64,000 nucleotides of DNA from Galeopsis tetrahit (Eukaryota > Streptophyta > Magnoliopsida > Lamiales > Lamiaceae): NCBI GenBank assembly GCA_963675135.1, contig OY776119.1, positions 79,291,727 through 79,355,726 on the forward strand. Direction: 5' to 3'. Positions within the stretch are counted from its first letter, which is position 1; every line of letters begins with the position of its first letter. The notes under the pieces were generated by a model that had not been told where the DNA came from, ran no database searches, and saw nothing but the letters and a program-made list of their open reading frames with translations. Below are positions 30,798-39,415 of the stretch, piece after piece. A program made the translations under genes and the position numbers.

Positions 30798-32491
30798 TGT
30801 TGGGATATGAATCCTATAAACAATGTTCTAGTTGATGAAAGTATGTTTTGATGGCCAAAAGCAACTTAAAGTTAGTGATATATGTGGTTCTAAGTCATCT
30901 TAACTAAGTCATCTGAATATAAGCTTACTATTCTGATGAGAAACTTAAGATTGAGTTTACTGATCTTAATGCTAACTGAAATAAGTTTACTGATCTTATT
31001 GAGTAATATTAAGAATAAAATTACTGATCTTAACTGAGTCATATGAAATAAGATTACTGATCTTAGTGTGGAAACTGAGAATATTTTTAGTGATCTTATA
31101 TGAGATATTTGAAATCTGAGTTACTGATCTGATATACTTACTGATCTTATATGCTTACTGATCTTATATGTAAGTTACTGTTCTTAAGTGTTTACTGATC
31201 TTAGATATTTACTGATCTTATATGGAAGTTATTGAACTTACATGAGTTACTGATCTTATGAGTTACTGATCTTATTAGTTACTGATCTGATATATGAACT
31301 GTTAGGAACTAAGCTGATGTTTTGTATTGTATAGACAGCTTATAGTATAGGACTTAGAAATACTCATCTGTATATAGTTCAGTTGTTGTATAGATAGGTT
31401 TTATATTTGTAAAGTTGTATTTTGTTGTATTCAGCATTGTAAAGCTCAGAACAGTAAAATCAGAACACTAGATTAGGAATAGATTAGGAGAAGATCAGAA
31501 GACTAAGAAGACTCAGAGGACTACTTCAGAATAAGAAGACTTCAAGAAGAGTTGAAGATAAGCTGAGAAGAAATCTGAAGAAGTTTTGAACAGTTTTTGG
31601 TTACTGTGCTGATTGAGTCAGAAGAGTAAAAATCAGCAGAGTAAAATCCGAAGAGTAAAAATCAGAACAGTAAGTTACTGTGCTGATTTAGTGAAACTAA
31701 AGAATAAGTTTGGGAAGCTTATTTAAGGTGTAACTGGAGATTTATTGAAGATATGCTGACTTAAAAGGAAGTTACAAAGTCGGTTACAAGAAGAAGTTAC
31801 AAAAACAGTTTTAGAGTTAGTTGAAAGTTAGTTCACAAACTGCTAACTGTCATACTAAGTTCTATAAATACTGTATGATCTCCTACTGCTAAAGACTACT
31901 GAAGCAATTACTGATCTTAGAGAAATCAAGAGCAAGTCTACAAGCAAGAACTCACAGAGTTGAAGGAGATTGAAGGAAGAAGAAGAAGCCACTGAATTGA
32001 AGAGAAGAATCAAAGGCTATTCAAAGAGAAGTTTTACTTTTCAAGTTTAAGTTTGTATTTTGTAAAACAAGTGTGCTAGTTACTTGTAGAATTACTAGTA
32101 GATCGAAGATATACCTGGAGGTATAATCGAAAAGATCAAAGTCTTAATCTTGGGACTTTAAGCCACAAGAAGCTCAAGAAGAGTAATAAAACTTCACAAC
32201 TGGAGTTGTGAGAGTGGATGTAGACATTTGTCGAACCACTATAAAATTCTGTGTTCTTTACTTTACTGTTTGATATTTGTTTGAATTGTTTAACTAAGAA
32301 CATTAAGAATTAACAAAGATAAAGATCTAGATAAAAGTTGAGTATAAATTTGATTGGGCTCATTAGTAATCTGATTATTCCGCATTGTGTATTCTGATAT
32401 ATTGAAAGATTTTTGAAAAGTCTATTCACCCCTCCCCTCTAGACATTTTCACTAGCTTACTCAATATTATTAACTCAACTTGGGACCAACA
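30798..32491 (+). repeat. Copia B 3' LTR (1694 bp)
   Basis: Matches the 5' LTR except for about nine substitutions and a 9-bp extra segment near 31500 (an additional copy of a GAAGACTAA-like word). It carries the same TACTGATCT array and a TATA-like box at 31862-31870. Confidence 0.95.
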
Positions 32492-32496
32492 CTAGT
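32492..32496. repeat. Target-site duplication of Copia B, right copy (CTAGT)
   Basis: Perfect copy of 19005-19009 directly after the terminal CA. Confidence 0.97.
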
Positions 32497-33013
32497 AGAT
32501 GGCATCCGAACGCGATTGCAAAGAATAGGAGGAGGATGGGTGAAGGAGCTAGATAATGTTCTCTGGTCTTATAGGACCAGTCCCAAAACAGCCACAGGGG
32601 AATCTCCCTTTTATTTGGTGTATGGAGCAGCGGCGGTGATACCTCCCGAGGCCAGGCTTGGGTCACACAGAATTACATATTTTGAAGAGAAGAAGAATGA
32701 AGAGCTGATGAGGGAGGCCCTGGACCTGGTAGAGGAAGAAAGAGAGATGGCAAGACTGAAAGCGGAGAGATATAAAAGCAGGATCAAAGCAGCTTATGAT
32801 CGCAGGGTGATTCCTCGTTCTTTTAAAGTTGGAGATTTAGTACTTCGAAGAGCAGATGCCTTGAAAAATACAGGAAAAATGGAAGCTAATTGGGAGGGTC
32901 CCTACAAGGTAGCACAGGTACTAAAAGGCGGAGCATACAGACTCCAGGACATGACAGGGAAAGAGATATTGAGGCCATGGAACGTGTGCCACTTGAAGAG
33001 GTTTTATGTTTGA
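32497..33013 (+). pseudogene. pol: Gypsy integrase, C-terminal fragment, end of pol
   Basis: This resumes the gypsy integrase in frame after Copia B: the end of the rve core (LWSYRTSPKTATGESPF, typical of plant gypsy integrases), a basic and acidic helical stretch, and the C-terminal DNA-binding part with FKVGDLVLRR and the GPYKV...GGAYRL pattern, ending HLKRFYV and TGA. No chromodomain is seen, as expected for the Tat group. The fragment is cut from its start by the insertion. Confidence 0.92.
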
Positions 33014-33567
33014 GGAAGGTGTTATCCCTTTACCATCTTCCCCTTTATGAACAAATTTTATGTTTACTTTTCATTCGAATAATTGCTTCACCGGCACTCT
33101 TTTTCCCTCTACGTGGGTTTCCCCTTGGGGTTTTACCACGAAGAGGTTTTTAATGAGGCCGGCATAGGTTCCCCTTATTTGCCTATGTTGATAAACATTT
33201 TGAATCAATGGAGCATAGTTTTTGGAAAATTTCAACAATTTCCTTTAATGCATGATTAATGTGGTGATGAGATGATTTTTACATTTTGATGCTATGATGA
33301 GATGACCCTTATGCATGTTGATTTTATGATGAAATATTTCTCATATATTGAATATTGTGCTGAGATAACTGCCAAATGTCCACGTAATGAGGGTGGAGAT
33401 AATAAATGTGTTTAACATAAGATGATAGATATATTGCAAGATAGAGAAACATACACCGATTCATAAATATTTTACCTAAGGATAATTCCCAAAGTTTCTA
33501 TACGCGACAGCCTCTAAAGCTAGGGGGAGTAGGGGGTATGGTAGTGGAAGATGTGATTAACCTGCCA
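33014..33567 (+). other. Gypsy 3' non-coding region before the tandem repeats
   Basis: About 550 bp without a convincing ORF. It includes loosely repeated ATGATGAGATGA-like words near 33260-33350. No other feature recognised. Confidence 0.5.
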
Positions 33568-33843
33568 ATAATCCCTAAGAACTCTTACGAGTATAAACAA
33601 CTTCAGGGAGAGTATAATCCCTAAGAACTCTTACGAGTATAAACAACTTAAGGGAGAGTATAATCCCTAAGAACTCTTATGAGTATAAACAACTTAAGGG
33701 GGAGTATAATCCCTAAGAACTCTTACGAGTATAAACAACTTAAGGGAGAGTATAATCCCTAAGAACTCTTACGAGTATAAACAACTTAAGGGAGAGTATA
33801 ATCCCTAAGAACTCTTACGAGTATAAATAACTTAAGGGAGAGT
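33568..33843. repeat. Tandem repeat block 1: six 46-bp units
   Basis: Units start ATAATCCCTAAGAACTC at 33568, 33614, 33660, 33706, 33752 and 33798, exactly 46 bp apart and almost identical. Each contains GAGTATAAACAACTTAAGGG before the next GAGAGTATAATCCCTA core. Confidence 0.95.
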
Positions 33844-34206
33844 ATAATCCCTACGAATCTTAACTTAAGGGAGAGTATAATCCTTACGAATCTTAACTTA
33901 AGGGAGAGTATAATCCCTACGAATCTTAACTTAAGGGAAAGTATAATCCCTACGAATCTTAACTTAATGGAGAGTATAATCCCTACGAATCTTAACTTAA
34001 GGGAGAGTATAATCCCTACGAATCTTAACTTAAGGGAGAGTATAATCCCTACGAATCTTAACTTAAGGGAGAGTATAATCCCTACGAATCTTAACTTAAG
34101 GGAGAGTATAATCCCTACGAATCTTAACTTAAGGGAGAGTATAATCCCTACAAATCTTAACTTAAGGGAGAGTATAATCCCTACGAATCTTAACTTAAGG
34201 GAGAGT
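33844..34206. repeat. Tandem repeat block 2: eleven 33-bp units
   Basis: Units begin ATAATCCCTACGAATCTT every 33 bp from 33844. They share the GGGAGAGTATAATCCCTA core with block 1 but have a shorter variable part, as if a segment had been lost before re-amplification. Confidence 0.95.
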
Positions 34207-34371
34207 ATAATCCCTAAACTTTCTAACTTTTGGGAGAGTATAATCCCTAAACATTCTAACTTTTGGGAGAGTATAATCCCTAAACATTCTAACTTTTGGG
34301 AGAGTATAATCCCTAAACATTCTAACTTTTGGGAGAGTATAATCCCTAAACATTCTAACTTTTGGGAGAGT
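34207..34371. repeat. Tandem repeat block 3: five 33-bp units with another variable part
   Basis: Units start at 34207, 34240, 34273, 34306 and 34339. They keep the common core, but the variable part is AACATTCTAACTTTTG (first unit AACTTTCTAAC). A degenerate unit with an AAGAACTCTAACTCC tail follows from 34372 to about 34400. Confidence 0.95.
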
Positions 34372-34400
34372 ATAATCCCTAAGAACTCTAACTCCAGAGA

Positions 34401-34795
34401 GAAACTAGAAGCAGTATCAAGTCATCAAGTAAGTATAGAAACATAAACCCTATACTCTCACTTAAGACTTCTTTGTGAGCTTTAGAGCCTTTACGCGTCA
34501 AGAAAATGCTGAAGACATACTAAATTCATAAGAAAAAGCAGGGTAGGAACCACATTATGTGTCTAAACAGCAGAGATATAGATATATATGTATACGCATG
34601 CCAGGGAATAATATGCAGGTACGAGGTTGAGCAAAAGTAAAGCAGGAATATTCAAGACCTAAGGCACCATGCCTAGGCCCTCCACAGAAAAACCCCGGAG
34701 TGTGGAGTCTCCGGAAAATACCAAAAAGGGTCTTAGTGGCCTTAACAAAATAAAAACTTTTTTAAGAGTACCAAAGTGATATCAGAGATCTAAAG
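34401..34795 (+). other. Gypsy spacer between repeats and antisense gene
   Basis: About 395 bp with no ORF or repeat that I recognise. It would hold the 3' end of the antisense transcript. Confidence 0.4.
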
Positions 34796-36856
34796 TTATG
34801 AAGAAAGGGGAATGTCACTCTTCCCCCCAAGACCTTCTCTTATCTCCTCAACTCGCCCACTGGAGTCACCTCCCTCCGCCTTCTCCATCAGAGCACCTGC
34901 TGCCACGGTAGCCACTGGAGTTGGGTTGTCCACATGAATAGGGAAAGCTATATCCTTTGCCGGTACAAGATCATCCAAGTTCAAGGCAGCATCTTTCAGT
35001 TCTAAAACTGCTTTCCTCATCCCAGGTAACCACCAAGGGGTATTGATGTCCTCCTTAGCATCTCCAGGGAACTTAGGGGGAGTGTCCAGTTCGTCCAACC
35101 GAAGGGCACGAGTATACTGACCATTAAATCCTGGAGCAGAATGTTCAGCTACGGCGTTAGAAAACCCATGGTCAATGAAATGGGGGATATATGCTCCCAT
35201 TGCCCCTAAAAAGCTGCTACTCTGAAGAAAGGCCTCCAACCACTCCCGATGCAAGGTACCTAGAAATTTTTGACCTATGGCAGAGGTAAACAGGGACTCT
35301 ATACATAATTTCATACCAGCCAGAGGAAGAGTAACCTCCAGTTGTTCAACCCGTTTACCAAACTCTTTCTTCAACGAAGAAACCTCCTCCGACAACCTTG
35401 TCTTCTCCGCTTGAAGTGCCTTACATTTCTGGTTAGCCTCCCGTAACTCTGCTTCGAGTATCTCCTTCTTTACTTTCTCCAACTCTACTTGGCTTTGGAG
35501 ATCATCCACTAGCTGAAGGGACTGGAGAGCTCGTTCAGACACAATGGAGAATAGGAGACCAAACTACACAATGAACAATCTAAAGAAGTAAGACAGGTAT
35601 ACTTTTTCTTATTAAATTACCTAGAAATATGTCTGCACGAAGAGTCTACCTGAGTAAAGTTGTGGGCGGCATGCACAACTCGCTCTTCGAAGGACAGAGC
35701 GTTAAGGGCCTCGATGGCAGGGGTCGGAGTGTGACGCTCTATGAACGCCAGGAGATGATCGACATTAATCTCATCAGGAGCGTCGGAAGCGACATTAGGC
35801 AGAGAGGATTTGGTCTTGGACTTCTTCTTCCTAGAAGCATCAGAGACGGGAGGCAACGTGGAAACCAGGGCCTTCTCAGTAGATGACCTGGTACGTTTAG
35901 CGACTGACCCGGTGGCAGGTTTCACTGGGGAAGGAGGAAGTTGAGCCTTTGAGGAACTTTCAAGGGCCGGAGACTTAGCAACCATTGAGAGGGGAGTGGC
36001 ATCGCGGGAGATTTGAGTTAACCAACTCATGGCTGCACAAAGAAACATGAAAAAGGCGTTAACAATCACAACAAGGTGAATTTTGAAGACAATACAAAAA
36101 AAAAGAAATGGTATTACCATCGTCGGGACCTAGGGGATAATCGGGGCGACCAAAACCGAAATGAGAGAGGGCTCTAGGATTCTTACAGATACTCATCACG
36201 TCAAAAAAGCCATGGGAAGAGACATTATCATTTAAATGATTCATAACGTCCAGGTTTAAAGAAGAACAAACGGAAAGAGGAGGACGGGGTACCCCAGGAT
36301 TCTCATAAATCCACCCCTCATGAGGAAATTCCCAAGGAAGAGGATTTGTAACAAAGAAATAATAGTCTTTCCAGTCCTGGACCCCTTCATGGAGCTTTTC
36401 CATGAATTTTCCGGTCCTGGAGGTGCGACCACTAGCATAAAAAAACCCGTCCGCAAACTTGCACACATACTGGGTTAGAAAGAGTTGAGCTGAAGGCTCC
36501 CCACCGTTTCCTTTCATCAGGATGTAGAAGCCTAACATTGCGCGTATAGTGTTGGGGGTGAACTGGTTCAGAGGTATGTGGAGATAAGTGGAAATTTCAC
36601 AGAGATAAGGATGGACCGGGAAACGGAGGCCTGCTTTTAGTTGAGCCTCCCAAAAGGCTAAGGTATTATGACCTGGAAAATTAGGGCGCTCTTTCCTATG
36701 TGCAGCCCTAACTGAATAATCGGCGGGGAAGATCCCTGAGCGGATAAAAGCGGCAACGCGCTCAGGAGTAAGAATCGAGGGACCAGAAATTTTGTCTTCC
36801 AAAGCTTGGTCGGTTACGGGAAATATGGGAAACGAGTCGGAAGTGGAACTCTCCAT
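34796..36856 (-). CDS. Antisense three-exon gene of the gypsy element, about 629 aa, gypsy-type 'Transposase_28'-like
   Basis: Three minus-strand frames join through two introns that keep the frame: exon 1 36856-36118, exon 2 36032-35650, exon 3 35563-34796, together 1890 nt (629 codons plus stop). Exon 1 encodes a domain like the 'putative gypsy type transposon' family (GLRFPVHPYL ... FTPNTIRAMLGFYILM ... FFYASGR). Exon 2 is Ser/Pro/Lys-rich with a KKKSKTKS nuclear-localisation-like stretch. Exon 3 starts with a coiled coil (roughly its first 80 residues) and ends acidic. Extra ORFs of this kind, also antisense, are known in Tat-lineage elements. It needs its own minus-strand promoter, probably between 36857 and 37394. 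No stop interrupts the predicted exons. Function unknown. Confidence 0.8.
35564..35649 (-). other. Predicted intron 2 of the antisense gene (86 nt)
   Basis: CAG|GTAGAC donor and TTGTGTAG|TTT acceptor, both phase 0. The later GTAATT donor near 35629 would put exon 3 out of frame, so the first donor is preferred. Confidence 0.65.
36033..36117 (-). other. Predicted intron 1 of the antisense gene (85 nt)
   Basis: GATG|GTAATACC donor and T-rich TTTCTTTGTGCAG|CC acceptor. Phase 1 on both sides, giving a continuous frame. Confidence 0.75.
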
Positions 36857-37376
36857 GGATATGGAGTCTGAGGAGGATGACCTAAGGATATTGTAAATGA
36901 GAAAAGAAAGGAAGGAGTAGATACCTGGAGTAAAGTCAATTTTAGGAGTGATGACGGAATGACCGCTAGACGTGTGTAGAGGAGTTAAAATTGCAGAAAT
37001 GAAAAGGAAGATGAAAAATAGATAAGTTTGGAAGGAAGGAAAAAGGGATTTTTTGGGGGAAAAAAGGGGTTTTGAAATAATTGGGCAAAGGAGAGAGAAA
37101 GGAGAGGACCGAGGAGAATTAATGGCATCCCAATCAAAAGGCGCGTGGATGAAGAAGGGCGGCTTGGTGTTGGCCCTTGAGTGAACGCGCGGCTACGTAT
37201 TTCGAGGGCAGGATTGCGTGTGGAAGTGTAAAAGGCCTGAAGCCTTCTGAGGGTAATTATTACGAAGGGAATCAAATCAGTAATATTTCGAAGGGTATTT
37301 TAAGGAATGGAATACATCTTTAATATCTATCTCAGTGTTATTATTTTCCTACTCTCCTAAAAATTATTCTTTTTAT
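36857..37376. other. Gypsy region upstream of the antisense gene
   Basis: About 520 bp between the antisense start codon and the PPT, without a convincing coding frame. It should contain the antisense promoter, though I see no clear TATA box. The tandem array begins inside it at 37122, so copies of its last 273 bp recur in each unit. Confidence 0.45.
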
Positions 37377-37394
37377 GAGAGTAGGGGGAGTGGT
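37377..37394 (+). promoter_or_regulatory. Gypsy polypurine tract
   Basis: GAGAGTAGGGGGAGTGGT immediately before the TG of the 3' LTR. Repeated in every array unit. Confidence 0.85.
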
Positions 37395-38122
37395 TGATGC
37401 AGATAAATATGTCGCTCTCTGAGAAGTCGACACGTGGAAACGGGATAAATTATGATAGTTGTGATTAGGTCAATACACCGAAGAAATAGGATTAATATAC
37501 CCCTGGGCTTAAGCAGGGAAATTAGAGAAATTAGGGTGATTGGGCCTTTAGCCCATATTTGGAGAGATTAATAGCCCTTGGGCCTGGAAGGATCCGGCCC
37601 AAATAGGGGACGAATAGTTAATCTTTTCTAGCCAAGTCAAATGAGTGGGTCAACCCACGAAGATAGGGGCGGATATGCTGAAGAACCAAGTCTCCAGGGA
37701 GAGTGAGACCGATTCTTTAGGGAATGGGCCGAAGATATAGGGAGAACGAGTCTTTCCCTCTCCGAAAAGAGGGGCCAGGTATATAAACAGGTGATTTCCG
37801 TATTCTTACTTACGTTTTGACATAATATACACACTTTTATGAAATACACGCTGAATTGAGAAGAAACAGCATTATATTCGCCGGAATTCCCTAGAAATAC
37901 AGGGGAATTCCTCTTTGATTTCGCCTACAACCGATTCTGACTTGAGCGTCGGAGCTTCTACGCCGGAGCCCCCCCCTCCGGCGTACTTTTGCAGGTCATT
38001 TTCGGATCCTCAAGGAGATTTACTTGAAGACTGCCGAGGATAAAACGAGCGATTTGATTCGTGATTAGCAGTGCTCGTAGAGGAACAACTGATATCTCAA
38101 GGCGTTCTTTTTCGACGCATCA
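37395..38122 (+). repeat. Gypsy 3' LTR (728 bp)
   Basis: Ends form a perfect 6-bp inverted repeat, TGATGC...GCATCA. A TATA box (TATATAAA) is at 37780-37787. The polypurine tract abuts the left end. The flank after it begins TATAT; the other target duplication would be off-window. Confidence 0.9.
37780..37787 (+). promoter_or_regulatory. TATA box in the gypsy LTR
   Basis: CCAGGTATATAAACAGG fits a plant TATA box near the middle of the LTR. Copies lie at +7725, +15450 and +23175. Confidence 0.65.
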
Positions 38123-38332
38123 TATATATACTATATAAAGTTTATATATTAATTCGGGACGAGTCGGATACTCGCGGACATAAGACCCAAACCCGACTCA
38201 TACTCAATACGGGGCGAATCCAACCTGGCCCAAAGCTCGCGGTGTGTGGGATGGGTACCCACATATCGGGTTAATATTGTTATCTATACTTAATTCTGAT
38301 CTTTCGTTTTATTTGAGAGAATCCGTTGAAAT
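38123..38332. other. Flank of gypsy 3' LTR, unclassified
   Basis: An AT-rich start is followed by a GC-richer stretch with words such as GGGTACCCACATATCGGG and CGGGACGAGTCGG, of a kind common in old plant transposon remnants. No ORF. Not classified; repeated in each unit. Confidence 0.4.
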
Positions 38333-38565
38333 CTGTGGTTTTTAGAAGAGATTTTGGATAGTGAAATTTATTTATATTTTTGGAGAATCCAAAAAAATGC
38401 ATAGAGTATTAAAATCCATTGTTGAATAACTAAATAATTTTAAAAATAATTTTAAAGACTTTTTAAAATTCGTATTGAATACCTTCGAATTTTTAAAGAC
38501 TTTTGAAAATACAAATTGAATACTCCCAGACTTTGAAAGTCCAAAAAAATCCTATAGAATCCACA
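38333..38565 (-). mobile_element. Half of a foldback MITE-like element (left arm)
   Basis: Its reverse complement matches the sequence 63765-64000 over about 235 bp with small indels (shared words: AGTATTAAAATCCAT, AAGACTTTTTAAAAT, GTCCAAAAAAATCC). The matching terminus at the right arm is TTA-GGGGGTGTATTC; here the end has decayed. Recurs at +7725, +15450 and +23175. Confidence 0.6.
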
Positions 38566-38758
38566 ACCAATAATGGTGGAGATATTGATGAGAATCAATA
38601 TTAATATTTGATTTATATTTAAGAGATTTGTTTTGATTTTATTATATTTAGTATTTTTATTATAAATAGATAAGTTTTAGAGTGTTATTAGGGAGTTTAA
38701 TTGATTAATAAAATATAAGAGTTTATCTCAGTATCTCCTTTACGTATTTTTCAAAGTA
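38566..38758. other. AT-rich spacer without recognisable features
   Basis: Strongly AT-rich, no ORF, no repeat seen apart from the array copies. Confidence 0.5.
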
Positions 38759-38943
38759 TGATAAAATAATAGATAGAGTAGAAGTGATGTGATTTGGAGA
38801 GAGAAATAATTTGTCAAAAATGGAATGATAAAATAATAGATAGAGTAGAAGTGATGTGATTTGGAGAGAGAAAATAATTTGCCAAAAATGGAATGAAAAC
38901 TTATTGTGGGACATAAAAAAAACTTATATGGGACGGAGGGAGT
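38759..38943. mobile_element. Truncated Stowaway-like MITE fragment with an internal direct duplication
   Basis: A segment of about 68 bp (GATAAAATAATAGATAGAG ... AAAAATGGAAT) occurs twice in a row, followed by an end reading TATGGGACGGAGGGAGTA, the typical right terminus of a Stowaway MITE. The matching CTCCCTCCGTCCC left terminus is not visible, so it is probably truncated. Confidence 0.55.
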
Positions 38944-38995
38944 AGTTGTTTTCCTTCATTGTATATTAATATTAGTTTGTAATAATTACAAAATA

Positions 38996-39278
38996 CTCCC
39001 TCCGTATTTTTTTGTAAGATGTTTTAGAGTAATTGACTAGAATTAAGAAAATGTATATTTTGACAAATATACCCTTAGATAATGAAGGAGATTTCTAATT
39101 ACATTAATGTCATTCTATAACACACATTAGTTAATTAGAGTAATTTAGAAATTATGATTGTTTCCAAAGTTAAAGGGAGGGCATAAATGGAATAAATCGA
39201 GTAAAAATTCTAAAACATCTTACATTTATGTACGAGAGAAAAGGTCTAAAACATCTTACAATAAAAAAACGGAGGGAG
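38996..39278. mobile_element. Stowaway MITE (283 bp) with TA target duplication
   Basis: Begins TA-CTCCCTCCGTATTTTTTTG and ends AAAAAAACGGAGGGAG-TA; the inner inverted repeats (TAAGATGTTTTAGA / TCTAAAACATCTTA) extend the TIRs. Non-coding, mobilised by Tc1/Mariner-type transposase (family knowledge). Confidence 0.93.
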
Positions 39279-39280
39279 TA

Positions 39281-39415
39281 TATATTAAGAGCAAACGTAG
39301 TTTATAATAGTTAATTTTTTTGTTAAGTGATCATTTTTCTTAATCTGTAAGTTTTTTTTTTTTGACGGGAACTTAATCTGTAAGTTGACTGAGCACAGTT
39401 TTACATATTGTCTAT
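39281..39415. other. Short spacer before Copia C
   Basis: Spacer with an oligo-T run; contains the left TSD of Copia C (TCTAT, 39411-39415). The oligo-T is followed by GACGGGAACTTAATCTGTAAG, which repeats a word found just before it. Confidence 0.5.

Larger units (their letters stand above)
19010..32491 (+). mobile_element. Copia B: full-length Ty1/copia element, plus strand, same family as A
   Basis: The 13,482-bp element has LTRs of 1685 and 1694 bp, an iMet primer site, gag, pol, ORF3 and a polypurine tract. LTRs differ at about nine sites plus one 9-bp indel by eye (roughly 0.5 percent), so it seems older than A. Defects: a TAG at 24443-24445 inside integrase, and a deletion that removed the ORF3 start codon and about 0.5 kb before it. 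Unlike A it keeps the YVDD motif. It lies in the opposite orientation to A. Confidence 0.95.
1..38122 (+). mobile_element. Ty3/gypsy LTR retrotransposon, Tat/Ogre-like, 5' end outside window
   Basis: The element is assembled from three collinear coding segments (3-4448, 18495-19009, 32497-33013), a repeat-rich 3' region, an antisense gene, a polypurine tract and a 3' LTR ending at 38122. Two features place it in the Tat/Ogre group: a second, archaeal-type RNase H after the first one, and an extra antisense ORF between pol and the 3' LTR. Two Copia elements with perfect 5-bp target duplications split its integrase. Its 5' LTR and the start of gag lie left of the window, so its age and target duplication cannot be judged here. 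Confidence 0.9.

Noticed and set aside
33568..34371. CRISPR-like array
   Set aside because: The repeats are contiguous with no unique spacers of constant size, and the context is a plant retrotransposon.
33967..34446. A 159-codon open frame made of repeated ESIIPTNLNLR-like blocks
   Set aside because: It is the translation of 33-bp tandem repeats, whose length is a multiple of three; it starts at a chance ATG in one variant unit and has no homologue that I recognise.
37637..38274. Short open frames inside the gypsy LTR and its flank, repeated four times
   Set aside because: 60-70 codons, overlapping the LTR promoter, without similarity to known proteins; conservation is due to recent duplication.
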